The position numbers and the translations under genes are program-made. This document shows, piece after piece, positions 26,654 through 36,641 of a stretch of DNA of 64,000 bases (positions are counted from its first letter, which is position 1; each line of letters starts with the position of its first letter). The notes beneath the pieces were generated by a model. The model searched no databases. It was not told where the DNA came from and was given only the letters and a program-made list of their open reading frames with translations. This DNA is from Saezia sanguinis (GTDB lineage: Bacteria > Pseudomonadota > Gammaproteobacteria > Burkholderiales > Burkholderiaceae_C). The DNA lies in the NCBI RefSeq assembly GCF_003991585.1, contig NZ_PQSP01000001.1:372001-436000 (forward strand). The letters are read 5' to 3'.

Positions 26654-28909
26654 CTAGCGCCGGTTGGCGGACCTGACACCGGATACCGCTGAAACCTGGT
26701 TGAGCGCGCGTTTCAAACGCTCTGTATCAGCCACTTCAACGGTGAATGTCATCCATGCGCTGTCACCGTGCAGGCGATGCCGCAGCGACTGGGTGTTCAC
26801 GCCAATGACATTGATGTGCTCTTTGCTGAGCACCTCCGATATATCGCGCAGCAAACCTTGCCGGTCAACGGCCCAGACTTCAATATCCACTGGATACACG
26901 GGCAAATGCCCATTTTCTGAGGCCTGCGGTGCTTCCCATTGAACTTCAATCACGCGCTCAGGTTCCCGTTGTTCGAGTTCTTTGATGTTGGTGCAGTCAG
27001 ACCGGTGTATCGAGACGCCTTTTCCACGGGTCACATACCCGACAATGGCGTCAGGTGGTGCTGGCTTGCAGCATTTGGCCAATTGGGTCAGCAGGGAATC
27101 CATCCCGACAACCAGAACGCCCCCTTTATGAGAGGATGCCGGTTGGGGTTTGCGCGAAGCGGATAACAATGCTTCCTGCGGTGATTCCTGTACTACAGGT
27201 TTAAAGATCTGCTCAATATTGCGCAGTGAATATTCATCTTTGCCAATGACTTCAAACAGGCTGTCGGCATTTTTAAAACCGAGCTTGGCTGCCAAATCAT
27301 CCAACTTGAGTGCGGTTTTTCCTTCGCGTTGCAGCAGTTTTTCGACCTGCTCGCGGCCACGGGCAATGGTTTGCTGAGTTACCTGGGCATTAAACCAGGC
27401 ACGCACTTTGGCTTTGGCGCGCGGGCTGGCCAGATAATGCTCATCCGAGTTAAGCCAGTCGCGTGAGGGGCCGCCTTCCTTTGCCGATACAATTTCAACC
27501 GTTTGCCCGTTTTGCAACGGTGTATCCAGTGGCACCATCATGCCATCGACTTTGGCACCCCGGCATTTGTGCCCCAGGTCGGTGTGCACGGCATAAGCGA
27601 AGTCCAGCGGTGTTGACCCTTGGGGCAATTCAATGAACGTTGCCATGGGGGTGAGCACATAGATGCGGTCATCAAAAAGGGATGCGCCTTCTTCAGTCGC
27701 ATGGTGGGACAAATCTCTTTCCCAGGCCAGCAACTGGCGCAGCATGGCAATGCGCGCATCATAGTCTGAGTTGGCCACCACACCGGAATAGCCTTTGGAG
27801 CCGGCTTCTTTGTAAGCCCAGTGGGCTGCAACGCCATTTTCAGCGCGGTCGTGCATATCCTGGGTACGGATTTGAATTTCAAGGCATTTGCCACGCCCGG
27901 CTTCTGAAGTATCTTTGACCACCGTGTGCAATGACTGGTAGCCGTTGACTTTGGGCTTGGCGATGTAGTCGTCAAATTCGGAAGGAATCTGCTCAAAATG
28001 GGCATTGATCCAGGCCAGTACGGTATAACAATCCTGGACGGATGGCACAATGATTCTGAATGCCCGCAGATCATAGACCTGGTCAAAGTCCAGCGATTTT
28101 CCATGCATCTTTTTCCAGATGCTGTAAATATGCTTGGGTCGCCCGGTCACTTTCGCGTCAATTCCCAGTTCCCTCAAACTGTTAATCAGATATTTTTCAA
28201 CATGGGCGATGTAGTTTTCCCGCTCAATGCGGGGCTCATCCAGCAGTTTGGCAATCTGCTGGTATGTCTCAGGCTGAATGAAACGGAAAGCCAGATCCTC
28301 CAGCTCCCATTTGATTTGCCAGATACCCAGCCGGCTGGCCAGCGGGGCGAACACATTCAGTGTTTCTTCGGCCATGCTCTTGGGCAGCTCAACGCGATGA
28401 GTGGCGCAGTAGCGCATTGTCTGCAGGCGCGAAGCCAGCCGCAGCATAACACCACGCAGGTCTCGCGAAAAAGCCAGCAGCATTTTGCGAGCGCGCTCGG
28501 TCTGCGCCATGGCGTCATTGTCATTCACAACGGCGTTCTGACGTGCCGAATGCTGAACCTGAATCAGGCGGTGTGTATCAATGACTAGATTAGCCATTGA
28601 AGAACCGAAAGCTTTTTCAATCACCTCTTTCGGGCGTTGAATATGCTCTATGGCATATACCAGGTAAGCGGCGGTTTGCAGCGACTCGCTGCCGTCCAGT
28701 TCTTTGAGTATCTGCACAACAGCATCGGCATGGGCCAGCGTATCTTCGCCGGTCGACAGGGCAAACCCGTTGATCAGCGGCTCGACAAAGGCACGTGCAC
28801 GTGCGACATCGGGCCTGTCAACGGCATCTGCAAGTGTTTCACGTACATTTTCACCATCTTTCAGTTGAATGAGAGAGACAGCATCACTCGAAATGGTATT
28901 TGTCTTCAT
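26654..28909 (-). CDS. relA: RelA-type (p)ppGpp synthetase, hydrolase site degenerate
   Basis: 751 residues, domains in RSH order: pseudo-HD domain (about 40-190), synthetase domain (about 225-360), TGS, zinc-finger/helical region and a C-terminal ACT domain. The HD hydrolase motif is lost (YLVYAIEH near 82-89, where SpoT has HDxxED). The synthetase keeps the acidic motif Glu311-Phe-Asp313-Asp314 that marks monofunctional RelA, followed by NGYQSLHT. It would make (p)ppGpp on stalled ribosomes, and a SpoT must exist elsewhere. Single gene next to tRNA-Val. Confidence 0.95.
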   Translation of the reverse strand: MKTNTISSDAVSLIQLKDGENVRETLADAVDRPDVARARAFVEPLINGFALSTGEDTLAHADAVVQILKELDGSESLQTAAYLVYAIEHIQRPKEVIEKAFGSSMANLVIDTHRLIQVQHSARQNAVVNDNDAMAQTERARKMLLAFSRDLRGVMLRLASRLQTMRYCATHRVELPKSMAEETLNVFAPLASRLGIWQIKWELEDLAFRFIQPETYQQIAKLLDEPRIERENYIAHVEKYLINSLRELGIDAKVTGRPKHIYSIWKKMHGKSLDFDQVYDLRAFRIIVPSVQDCYTVLAWINAHFEQIPSEFDDYIAKPKVNGYQSLHTVVKDTSEAGRGKCLEIQIRTQDMHDRAENGVAAHWAYKEAGSKGYSGVVANSDYDARIAMLRQLLAWERDLSHHATEEGASLFDDRIYVLTPMATFIELPQGSTPLDFAYAVHTDLGHKCRGAKVDGMMVPLDTPLQNGQTVEIVSAKEGGPSRDWLNSDEHYLASPRAKAKVRAWFNAQVTQQTIARGREQVEKLLQREGKTALKLDDLAAKLGFKNADSLFEVIGKDEYSLRNIEQIFKPVVQESPQEALLSASRKPQPASSHKGGVLVVGMDSLLTQLAKCCKPAPPDAIVGYVTRGKGVSIHRSDCTNIKELEQREPERVIEVQWEAPQASENGHLPVYPVDIEVWAVDRQGLLRDISEVLSKEHINVIGVNTQSLRHRLHGDSAWMTFTVEVADTERLKRALNQVSAVSGVRSANRR

Positions 28910-29235
28910 TTGTCTTGTATATCAACCTACTCACAGATTATGTAGATTTCTTTTAGCCTGACTATATCCCATAACCACTTATGGTGACTTGTTTGCTATC
29001 AAAGTTTTTAAAAGGAGCATGGTTCAACAGGTTTGTGCATGGCAAAAATATGTTTGCGATTTCAAACGATAAAACATTTTTTACCTTTTCCAATTGCCTT
29101 GCACGGGAATCACCATGCATTGCAAAACGTATTTTGCCAAAATGGTGATTTCTGCATCCAAACCAATGTTGCATGAAAGGGTTTCCAAGTGTTGAAGAGC
29201 AGGGGGCAATTCCTGTTTTACAGGAGAAAGGGCAT
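28910..29235. other. 326-bp gap between relA and mutL
   Basis: AT-rich, no convincing gene; a 70-codon frame here has no ribosome site or family pattern. It contains the strong hairpin at 29108-29150 and must hold the relA promoter. Confidence 0.5.
29108..29150. repeat. Nested inverted repeat downstream of mutL
   Basis: AATCACCAT (29108-29116) is perfectly complementary to ATGGTGATT (29142-29150). Between them GCAAAA and TTTTGC form a second 6-bp stem with loop CGTA. No T-run follows on either strand. Confidence 0.7.
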
Positions 29236-31122
29236 TTACCTGCCGCGCATGAACAGGTTATTCAATTCGCGCACGCTGATCTGGCGCCACGTTGGGCGGC
29301 CATGGTTGCATTGATCGGAGCGTTCAGTTTCCTCCATTTGCCGCAACAAGGCATTCATTTCTTCTAGGGTCAATTGCCGGTTGGCCCTGACGGAGCCATG
29401 GCAAGCCATGGTTGAGAGCACATCGTTATGAAGCTGTTCCATGACATGTGTTGTATCGTGCTGTACCAGCTCGGCCAGTACGCTGCGTGCCAGCTCAACC
29501 GGGTCGGAAACTTTGAGCACGGCGGGAACACTGCGTATAGCCAGCACTTTTTCAGACAAAACGGATATCTCAAGCCCCAGTGTTTGCAGCGTGGCATGGT
29601 GCATTTCAACTGCGGCTATTTCCAGGGCGGTCGCGGAAAATGTCGCAGGAATCAGCAGCGGTTGCGATTCGATCAGGCGTGAAGCCAGTTGCATTTTCAG
29701 CTTCTCATAGGTGATGCGCTCGTGTGCTGCGTGCATATCAACAATGACCAGGCCCTCATCATTTTCGGCCAGTATATAAATACCAGCCAGTTGAGCCAGC
29801 GCTTTGCCCAAAGGCCATACTTGAGGAGAAGGGGACGCTGCAAAAGCGTCCTGCGGATTTTCTGAAGGGGCGCTCTTCGGTGCCATAGGCGTCGCTTCAG
29901 CAGGGGCCTGCCACAGCGCTTTCATCTCTTCTACCCGCAGCGGATTGCCCAGACCCAGCCCGCCTTGCCTGGGAGGTGTATGCAGAGCAGGCCAGGAACC
30001 TGATGGTTTGGGCGATGGATGTTGCGAGGCCGGGTAAGCAGTCCCAGGTACCGTGGTTTTTTCGGCAGTCAGCGTGGCAGGCGCATCATGACGGTGCTCG
30101 GCCAATGCATTTTGCAGCGTTTTCACAATGGCCTGGTGCACGCTGCCTGAATCGCGGAAACGGACTTCAATTTTGGTTGGGTGCACGTTCACATCGACCA
30201 GCGCCGGATCGATTTCAATGAACAGGACATAAACCGGTTGTTTATGTCCATGCAGCACATCGGCATAGGCGGTGCGCACCGCATGTGAAATGAGCTTGTC
30301 GCGCACATACCGGCCATTGACATAACAGAACTGCATGTCTGCCCGCGTACGCGCTGCATCCGGCAAGCCAATGCGACCGCTGATGCGCATCGGGCCGATG
30401 GTTTCTCCTGCATCATCACTATGGCCAATGCTTCGGCTGCCGGAAATAAACTCTTCTCCCAGTACATCGCGAATACGCTGTTGCTGGGCATCGGCAAAAA
30501 GCTGGCCTGGCGTGGCTCGCCATTGCTGTGCCAGTTTACCGTTATGCCATACAGTAAAACTCACGTCAGGCCTGGCCAGTGCATGGCGCCGTACGGCTTC
30601 AATGCAGTGTGCCAGTTCTGTCGTTTCGCTTTTTAAAAATTTACGCCGCGCCGGGGTGTTGAAAAACACTTCATGAACTTCAATGCTTGTGCCTGTGGAG
30701 CGCGCAGCCGGAGATAGTTCGCCAGAACGGGCATCAAGCCGCATGGCGTGATTTTGCAGTTCCGGGCGGCTGGTAATGGTCACCGATGCCACGGATGCAA
30801 TCGCTGCCAGTGCCTCACCCCGAAATCCCATGGTATTGACGTGCTCAAGGTCATTCAGGCTGCGAATTTTACTGGTTGCATGGCGCTGCAATGCCAGCGG
30901 AAGCTCGCTGGCGATGATTCCGATGCCATCATCTTCCAGCACAATCTGCCGGATACCTCCGGCTGTCAGGCGCAAAGTGATCTGGCTGGCACCTGCATCC
31001 AGTGCATTGTCAATCAACTCACGTACCACGGAAGCAGGACGTTCCACAACTTCGCCAGCAGCAATCTGGCTGATCAGTTCATCTGGAAGTTCCTGAATGG
31101 GTAAACGTTGAGCAGTAGTCAT
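29236..31122 (-). CDS. mutL: DNA mismatch repair protein MutL
   Basis: 628 residues. The GHKL ATPase N terminus has the ATP-binding ELIDNALDAGA and GFRGEAL. A variable Pro/Ala-rich linker follows (about 340-430), then the C-terminal dimerisation domain. Asp462-Met-His-Ala...Glu468...Glu473 matches the endonuclease motif DQHA(X)2E(X)4E with Met for Gln, as in Neisseria MutL and unlike E. coli MutL. So this MutL probably nicks DNA itself and works without MutH. Confidence 0.95.
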   Translation of the reverse strand: MTTAQRLPIQELPDELISQIAAGEVVERPASVVRELIDNALDAGASQITLRLTAGGIRQIVLEDDGIGIIASELPLALQRHATSKIRSLNDLEHVNTMGFRGEALAAIASVASVTITSRPELQNHAMRLDARSGELSPAARSTGTSIEVHEVFFNTPARRKFLKSETTELAHCIEAVRRHALARPDVSFTVWHNGKLAQQWRATPGQLFADAQQQRIRDVLGEEFISGSRSIGHSDDAGETIGPMRISGRIGLPDAARTRADMQFCYVNGRYVRDKLISHAVRTAYADVLHGHKQPVYVLFIEIDPALVDVNVHPTKIEVRFRDSGSVHQAIVKTLQNALAEHRHDAPATLTAEKTTVPGTAYPASQHPSPKPSGSWPALHTPPRQGGLGLGNPLRVEEMKALWQAPAEATPMAPKSAPSENPQDAFAASPSPQVWPLGKALAQLAGIYILAENDEGLVIVDMHAAHERITYEKLKMQLASRLIESQPLLIPATFSATALEIAAVEMHHATLQTLGLEISVLSEKVLAIRSVPAVLKVSDPVELARSVLAELVQHDTTHVMEQLHNDVLSTMACHGSVRANRQLTLEEMNALLRQMEETERSDQCNHGRPTWRQISVRELNNLFMRGR

Positions 31123-31501
31123 GGACGGATGAATTTATGAGAAAAAATTTGTATTATCAATATGTTGCAGTGCTGTGACAGCACACTAAATGATGCAAGC
31201 GAGCGATTTTGGCAAATATATCGGCACCGTTGACATTATAAGTTTTTGAGAAAAGGGTGTTGTTTCAAGGCGTATCTGGGTTGAATCCGGGTTGATAAAA
31301 CAGCCGCTTGGCAGGCATTGCGGGGTATAAACTGCAATGCTGCCTGAAGTGCACCGTGAATAGCATGCTTGGGTTAAAATACCTGCTTGTGTTTCAAATT
31401 ACTGACCAGCCTGCCTGTTGAGAAAAGGTATCAAACAAATAATAAACGGCAAATAGACGGCAGCGCATCTTTGACAAAACTATTTTTATTTAAGACACCA
31501 A
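31123..31501. other. 379-bp divergent region between mutL and msbA
   Basis: Contains the promoters of both genes. No open frame, riboswitch or strong dyad was recognised. Confidence 0.5.
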
Positions 31502-33295
31502 GTGCGATTTACTGATTTTGATTTTAAACGTTTTTTAAAGGCAGTTGCCCCGCACCAAATCGGGTTGTGGGCAGCGTTTGCATGTTCCATTGTTTCTGCA
31601 GCGATTGAAACCAGTATCCCGGCCTTGCTGAGGCCTTTACTGGATAACGCAGTGCCCAGCGAGGGCGATCTGGTCACCCGCTTAGCGTGGTGGGTTGTGC
31701 CGCTGGTGATTGTGGCGCTGTTTTCTTTGCGTGCGTTCACCAACTACACATCCACGTATGTGATGACCTGGTCCATTTCACGCATTGTGCTGGACATTCG
31801 CAATGCGCTTTTCAGGCGTATTGTGTATGCCGATCCGAAGGTGTTTGAAGAGCAGCCGGCCAGTAAGCTGATCAATACGGTATCGCTTGAAACACAAAAT
31901 GCTGTTGGCGCCCTGGTAGGCTCGGTACAGACGTTTGTCAAGGAAGGGCTGACGTTGCTGGGGCTGCTGTGTTACCTATTCTGGTCCAACTGGAAGCTGA
32001 CGCTGATTGTTTTCATTGTGCTGCCTGCGGTTGCGGTTGCCGTGAAGTTTACCCGTAAAAAACTGGATCAGATTGTGCTTTCATCCCAAAAAGGGATGGA
32101 CGACATGACGTATACGGTAGAAGAAAATGTGCTGGCCTATCGGATTGTGCGGCTTTACGGCGTTCAAGATAACCAGAGTGAACGCTTTCTGGCAGACAAT
32201 AAATACCTGCGCCGGATGTTGATGAAAATGACCTCGGTCGGCAGCCTGCTGACGCCGGTAACCCAGGTCATTGCATCAATTGCCATTGCGATTATCGTAA
32301 CCATTGCGCTGGCTCAGACCAGTGGCGGGCAGTTGTCTTTGGGCGGGTTTGCCGCCTATATCGCCACCATGCTGTTGACGGTGCCCAGGGCCAAGGCACT
32401 CAGCGACGTCTACCCGGGCATTCAGCGCGGTATCATGGCAATGAACCGTATTTACAAATTGCTGGATGAGCCACTGGAAAAAGATGATGGAACGTACACC
32501 GCAGAGCGTACGCCCGGAGCCATCGAGTTCCGCTATCTGACCAAACAATATCCATCTTCTGATCGTCCTGCGCTGGACCGAGTCTCTTTTTCCGTTGCTG
32601 CCGGTGAAACTGTGGCGCTGGTTGGACATTCCGGCTCTGGGAAAACGACACTTGTTAACATGTTGCCGCGTTTTATTGAACCGACTTCCGGTGATATCTT
32701 GCTGGACGGCGTACCTTTGCCTGAATGGAAACTGGCTTCGCTGAGAAACCAGATGGCCATGGTGAGCCAGGATGTTGTGCTGTTTAACAGCAGCATTGCC
32801 GCTAATATCGCTTTGGGGGTGGAAGAAAAAGACATCGACCGTGAGCGCGTGCGTAAAGCATTATCAATGGCGCACCTGCTGAAGTTTGTTGAATCCTTGC
32901 CCAATGGCATGGATACCGTAACCGGGCATAACGGATATACACTCTCCGGTGGCCAGCGCCAGCGCCTTGCCATTGCACGTGCGCTTTATCGCGATGCGCC
33001 TATCCTGATTCTGGACGAAGCCACTTCTGCACTGGACGCAGAGTCCGAACGGCTGGTGCAACTGGCGTTAGACTCGCTGACACATGAGCGTACCACGCTG
33101 ATCGTGGCACACCGGCTTTCAACCATTCGCAATGCCAACCGCATTGTGGTGCTGGATGAGGGCAAGGTCATTGAAATTGGCTCTTATCAGGAGCTGATGG
33201 AACGTGACGGAGCATTTGCCCGCCTGGTTGAAGCCCAATCGGCCATGCAAAATAATACGGACCCCGGCGCTGCCCCTGCTGAAGTGGTGCTGTAG
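31502..33295 (+). CDS. msbA: MsbA-type lipid A exporter (ABC transporter, fused permease-ATPase)
   Basis: 597 residues. Six predicted membrane helices (about 20-310) with the NTD from about 340: Walker A GHSGSGKTT, signature LSGGQRQRLAIARAL, Walker B ILILDEATSALD and the H-loop AHRLST. The match to MsbA suggests flipping of lipid A-core across the inner membrane, in keeping with waaC nearby. The start is a GTG at 31502 with a weak ribosome site. Other multidrug half-transporters look similar, so the substrate is inferred. Confidence 0.88.
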   Translation: MRFTDFDFKRFLKAVAPHQIGLWAAFACSIVSAAIETSIPALLRPLLDNAVPSEGDLVTRLAWWVVPLVIVALFSLRAFTNYTSTYVMTWSISRIVLDIRNALFRRIVYADPKVFEEQPASKLINTVSLETQNAVGALVGSVQTFVKEGLTLLGLLCYLFWSNWKLTLIVFIVLPAVAVAVKFTRKKLDQIVLSSQKGMDDMTYTVEENVLAYRIVRLYGVQDNQSERFLADNKYLRRMLMKMTSVGSLLTPVTQVIASIAIAIIVTIALAQTSGGQLSLGGFAAYIATMLLTVPRAKALSDVYPGIQRGIMAMNRIYKLLDEPLEKDDGTYTAERTPGAIEFRYLTKQYPSSDRPALDRVSFSVAAGETVALVGHSGSGKTTLVNMLPRFIEPTSGDILLDGVPLPEWKLASLRNQMAMVSQDVVLFNSSIAANIALGVEEKDIDRERVRKALSMAHLLKFVESLPNGMDTVTGHNGYTLSGGQRQRLAIARALYRDAPILILDEATSALDAESERLVQLALDSLTHERTTLIVAHRLSTIRNANRIVVLDEGKVIEIGSYQELMERDGAFARLVEAQSAMQNNTDPGAAPAEVVL

Positions 33296-33296
33296 C

Positions 33297-33333
33297 CCTG
33301 CGCTCAGAAAGGCGTCAGGCTTTTCTGCGCAGG
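33297..33333. terminator. Hairpin between convergent msbA and DMT genes
   Basis: CCTGCGC pairs with GCGCAGG, and AGAAA pairs with TTTCT inside. It is placed just after the msbA stop and before the end of the opposing gene. T-runs are weak, so its strength as a terminator is uncertain. Confidence 0.55.
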
Positions 33334-33343
33334 CTACTGGGTG

Positions 33344-34246
33344 TTACCGGGTATCAGCATGTTTGACGGGAACCGGTGTTTTTCTCAGAACCGCGCTGGC
33401 AATGGCAACCATGACACAGCCAGCAGCAATGATGTCTGCAACATGGGGTGTTTCGTTGACCAGCAAAGCAGCCGAAAATGTGCCCACCAGCGGAACAGCC
33501 ATAATTGAAAATGCACTGGCAGATGGTGGCAGCGAGCTGGCCAGGTTAAACCAGATCAATTGTGCGGCACCAAAGTTGATGAACATGCTGTAAAACAGGG
33601 CTGCCCACATCGGGATGCTGAAATGCCAGGATGGTGCGGGTTCCAGCATGGATGCGATCACCCAGAAAATGGCAGAACCAATGCCCAACATCCAGACCGT
33701 CGTGGCCTGAATCGGAATTTGGGGTTTGATGCGCCCGAACAGCAGCGTGCCTACAGCCCAACAGACCGCCCCCAGTTGCATCCAGAAAATACCGATAGGC
33801 CGCCCAGTCATGTGTGTTAATTCATTGTAGGACAGCAATCCGACAGCAGCGCTGGCTGCAACAATGCTGATCCATATTCTGGCATTCAGGCGCTGCCCCA
33901 TCAGCAAGGCGCCCAGCAGTGCCGTCCAGATCGGCATGGTAAAGCCTAAAATAGCGGCCCGGCCGGATGCGAGCTCTCCCACCCCCAGGATGGAAAACAT
34001 ATGCCAGCCGACCACATTGGGCAGCGCCAGCCAGACAATTTTAAAAAAATCCTGCCAGGTAATTTTTAAAGAAATATGCTGAAACTGGAGCCATAACAGC
34101 AAAAACAGGCATCCGCCTGTCATGGTCAGTGCACGGAAATGTAACGGCGTCAGTTCGCGCAAAGAGAACTTCATGACCGGCCAGTTGACCCCCCACATCA
34201 AGGTCAGCAAAATCAGCAGGATGATCTGGCGACGGGTAAGCAACAT
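33344..34246 (-). CDS. EamA/DMT-family transporter
   Basis: 300 residues, about ten membrane segments in two EamA repeats. Repeat 1 begins LLTLMWGVNWPVMK; repeat 2 includes FGAAQLIWFNLAS and PLVGTFSAALLVNE. Members export amino acids or other metabolites; the substrate is unknown. It starts 40 nt after thyA ends, so it may share that transcript. Confidence 0.85.
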   Translation of the reverse strand: MLLTRRQIILLILLTLMWGVNWPVMKFSLRELTPLHFRALTMTGGCLFLLLWLQFQHISLKITWQDFFKIVWLALPNVVGWHMFSILGVGELASGRAAILGFTMPIWTALLGALLMGQRLNARIWISIVAASAAVGLLSYNELTHMTGRPIGIFWMQLGAVCWAVGTLLFGRIKPQIPIQATTVWMLGIGSAIFWVIASMLEPAPSWHFSIPMWAALFYSMFINFGAAQLIWFNLASSLPPSASAFSIMAVPLVGTFSAALLVNETPHVADIIAAGCVMVAIASAVLRKTPVPVKHADTR

Positions 34247-34286
34247 ATCAACAGGCGTTTGAAGGCAAAGCCGTCAGGCTTTTTGG

Positions 34287-35102
34287 TTAAACAGCCACCG
34301 GGGCTTTGATTGCCGGATGGCACTGGTAATCCAGCACTTCAAAATCCTCAAATTCGTAGTCGAAAATGGAATCCGGGCGGCGCTTGATATGCAGTGTCGG
34401 GTAAGGGTAGGGTGTGCGAGCCAGTTGTGTCTGGACCTGCTCAAAGTGGTTGTTATAAAGATGACAATCACCACCGGTCCAGATAAAGTCACCAACATCC
34501 AGATCGCATTGCTGAGCCAGCATGTGGGTGAGCAGTGCATAACTGGCAATGTTGAACGGGACACCCAGGAAAATATCGGCACTGCGCTGGTACAACTGGC
34601 AACTGAGCTGCCCGTTGGCCACATAAAACTGGAACAGCGCATGGCAAGGCATTAAAGCCATTTTGGAGAGTTCACTGACATTCCAGGCGCTGACCAGAAT
34701 CCGGCGTGAATCCGGGTTGGTTTTGATCTGCTTCACCACTTCGGCGATCTGGTCAATATGACCCCCATCCGGCGTTGGCCAACTGCGCCACTGTACACCG
34801 TAGACAGGACCCAGGTCGCCGTCCGGGCGTGCCCATTCATTCCAGATGGTTACGCCACGCTCTTGCAGCCAGCGGGCATTGGAGTCGCCGCGCAAAAACC
34901 ACAGCAATTCGTAAATAATGGATTTCAGGTGCACTTTTTTGGTTGTGACCAGAGGAAAGCCTTCTTTGAGGTTGAACCGCATCTGGTGGGCGAAAATGCT
35001 GCGTGTGCCTGTTCCGGTACGATCCTGCTTGGATACGCCATTTTCATATACATGGCGCATAAAATCTTCATATTGGGAACGAACGGGACGCTGCTGATTC
35101 AT
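34287..35102 (-). CDS. thyA: Thymidylate synthase
   Basis: 271 residues from the ATG at 35102; a TTG further upstream would add seven residues. It methylates dUMP using methylene-tetrahydrofolate. The catalytic Cys153 lies in MPCHALFQF, with DRTGTGT near the N terminus, [12 protein letters not shown] and the end PGIKAPV-like [10 protein letters not shown]. It works with folA and glyA of this window in the folate cycle. Confidence 0.97.
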   Translation of the reverse strand: MNQQRPVRSQYEDFMRHVYENGVSKQDRTGTGTRSIFAHQMRFNLKEGFPLVTTKKVHLKSIIYELLWFLRGDSNARWLQERGVTIWNEWARPDGDLGPVYGVQWRSWPTPDGGHIDQIAEVVKQIKTNPDSRRILVSAWNVSELSKMALMPCHALFQFYVANGQLSCQLYQRSADIFLGVPFNIASYALLTHMLAQQCDLDVGDFIWTGGDCHLYNNHFEQVQTQLARTPYPYPTLHIKRRPDSIFDYEFEDFEVLDYQCHPAIKAPVAV

Positions 35103-35227
35103 GGCGGATTCCAAAGTAAACAATCTGAAAACACAAAGTGGTAATCATAACGTGATATGCATAGGCATGCACGAATGTGGTCGGCCATTTCAGGCGCTTA
35201 TTTGATGATAGACAAAGGGCCAGCCGA

Positions 35228-36625
35228 TCAGGAACGGGCTGATGGTGGATTTTGTACCAGGTAGGCTTTGATGGCCCGCATCATGGCCTGTGCCAGTTGC
35301 TTTTGGTAGGCCGCGCTGCGTAAAAGCTTCTCTTCTTCCGGGTTGGAGATAAATGCCGTTTCCACCAATATGCTTGGGATATCCGGTGCCTTAAGCACGG
35401 CAAACCCGGCTTGTTCAACGGTGTTCTTATGCATATGAGCAAAGCTGGACAGCTCTTTGACGACCAGTTTGCCGAGTTTCAGGCTGTCTTTGATTTGTGC
35501 TGCCGTACTCATGGACAGCAGAATACCTGCCGTCTGCCTGTCCCGGGCCCTGACCCCCACACCGCCAATCAGGTCAGACTGGTTTTGTGTGTTGGCCAGC
35601 CAACTGGCTGTTGTACTCGAAGCGCCACGCTCACTGAGCGCAAATACAGATGCGCCTTTGGCACTGCGGTTGGTGAACGCATCGGCGTGAATGGATATGA
35701 ACAGATCGGCCTTGACACTGCGCGCTTTTTGCACGCGCTCTGCCAAAGGAACAAAAAAATCGGAGTCCCGTGTCATAAAGGCACGCATATCGGCCTGCGC
35801 ATTGATCTGGTCACGCAGCAGCTTGCCAATAGAAAGTACCACGTCCTTTTCCCGTGTACCGGATGGCCCGACAGCACCAGGATCTTCTCCGCCATGCCCG
35901 GGGTCCAGCGCAATGATGTATAAGCGGCCAGAGCGGGTGGGCGCTGTCGTTGTTGCCGATGGTTGAGAGGCGGGCGGCGCTGCTTCACCAGGAATTTTAG
36001 AAGGCGTGGGGCGGCGATTCGATGCTGTGGTGGAGGGCGCCGGGGTATCAGAAGCGGTTGCTGCGGGTACCGGCAGGCTGGAAGAGCCTGGATTTTGCTG
36101 CTGCGCTAGCCAGTCGCCTAAAATGTCAGCTTCAGAGTGGTTGCCTTGATTCAATGCACTTGTGCGTTCAGAGGAAATCTCGCTGATCAACTGATTCAGC
36201 GGGTCTGGTGCGTCTACAGGAGTAAAGTCAAAAACCAGCCGGTCTTTGTATTCTGCAAATGGATTAAGGGTAAATACATTTGGGGAAATGCGCTGCTTCA
36301 GGTCAAAAACAATGCGAACCACATCCGGCTGATACTGGCCTACCCGAATGGCGCTGACATAAGGGTCAGACTCCTGCACCAGGGCAGAGAGTTCCTTGAC
36401 CTGCTCATTGAGCTGCATGCCTTCAATATCGACGACAAACCGCTCCGGGTCCGACAGCATATGGTGCTTGGTGGTCAACGGCACATCGGATTCGATGGTG
36501 ACGCGGGTATAGTCATTGGAAGGCCACATCCGCACGGCTAACAGGCTCGCGCCTCGGGCCAGGTGGGGCAAACCCAGCAGCAAGGCCAAAGAACCGGTTT
36601 GTACAAGAAGTGTGCGGCGTTTCAT
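35228..36625 (-). CDS. amiC: N-acetylmuramoyl-L-alanine amidase AmiC
   Basis: 465 residues. The N terminus MKRRTLLVQ with a hydrophobic stretch looks like a Tat signal, as in E. coli AmiC. An AMIN domain (about 30-140) targets the septum. A long Ser/Thr/Pro/Ala linker follows (about 175-240). The Amidase_3 domain carries the zinc ligands in DPGHGGEDPG, SIHADA and ETAFISN. It cuts peptide stems from septal murein. The tsaE gene ends 16 nt upstream, a common betaproteobacterial pair. Confidence 0.95.
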   Translation of the reverse strand: MKRRTLLVQTGSLALLLGLPHLARGASLLAVRMWPSNDYTRVTIESDVPLTTKHHMLSDPERFVVDIEGMQLNEQVKELSALVQESDPYVSAIRVGQYQPDVVRIVFDLKQRISPNVFTLNPFAEYKDRLVFDFTPVDAPDPLNQLISEISSERTSALNQGNHSEADILGDWLAQQQNPGSSSLPVPAATASDTPAPSTTASNRRPTPSKIPGEAAPPASQPSATTTAPTRSGRLYIIALDPGHGGEDPGAVGPSGTREKDVVLSIGKLLRDQINAQADMRAFMTRDSDFFVPLAERVQKARSVKADLFISIHADAFTNRSAKGASVFALSERGASSTTASWLANTQNQSDLIGGVGVRARDRQTAGILLSMSTAAQIKDSLKLGKLVVKELSSFAHMHKNTVEQAGFAVLKAPDIPSILVETAFISNPEEEKLLRSAAYQKQLAQAMMRAIKAYLVQNPPSARS

Positions 36626-36641
36626 CGTTATAAATTGTTGT

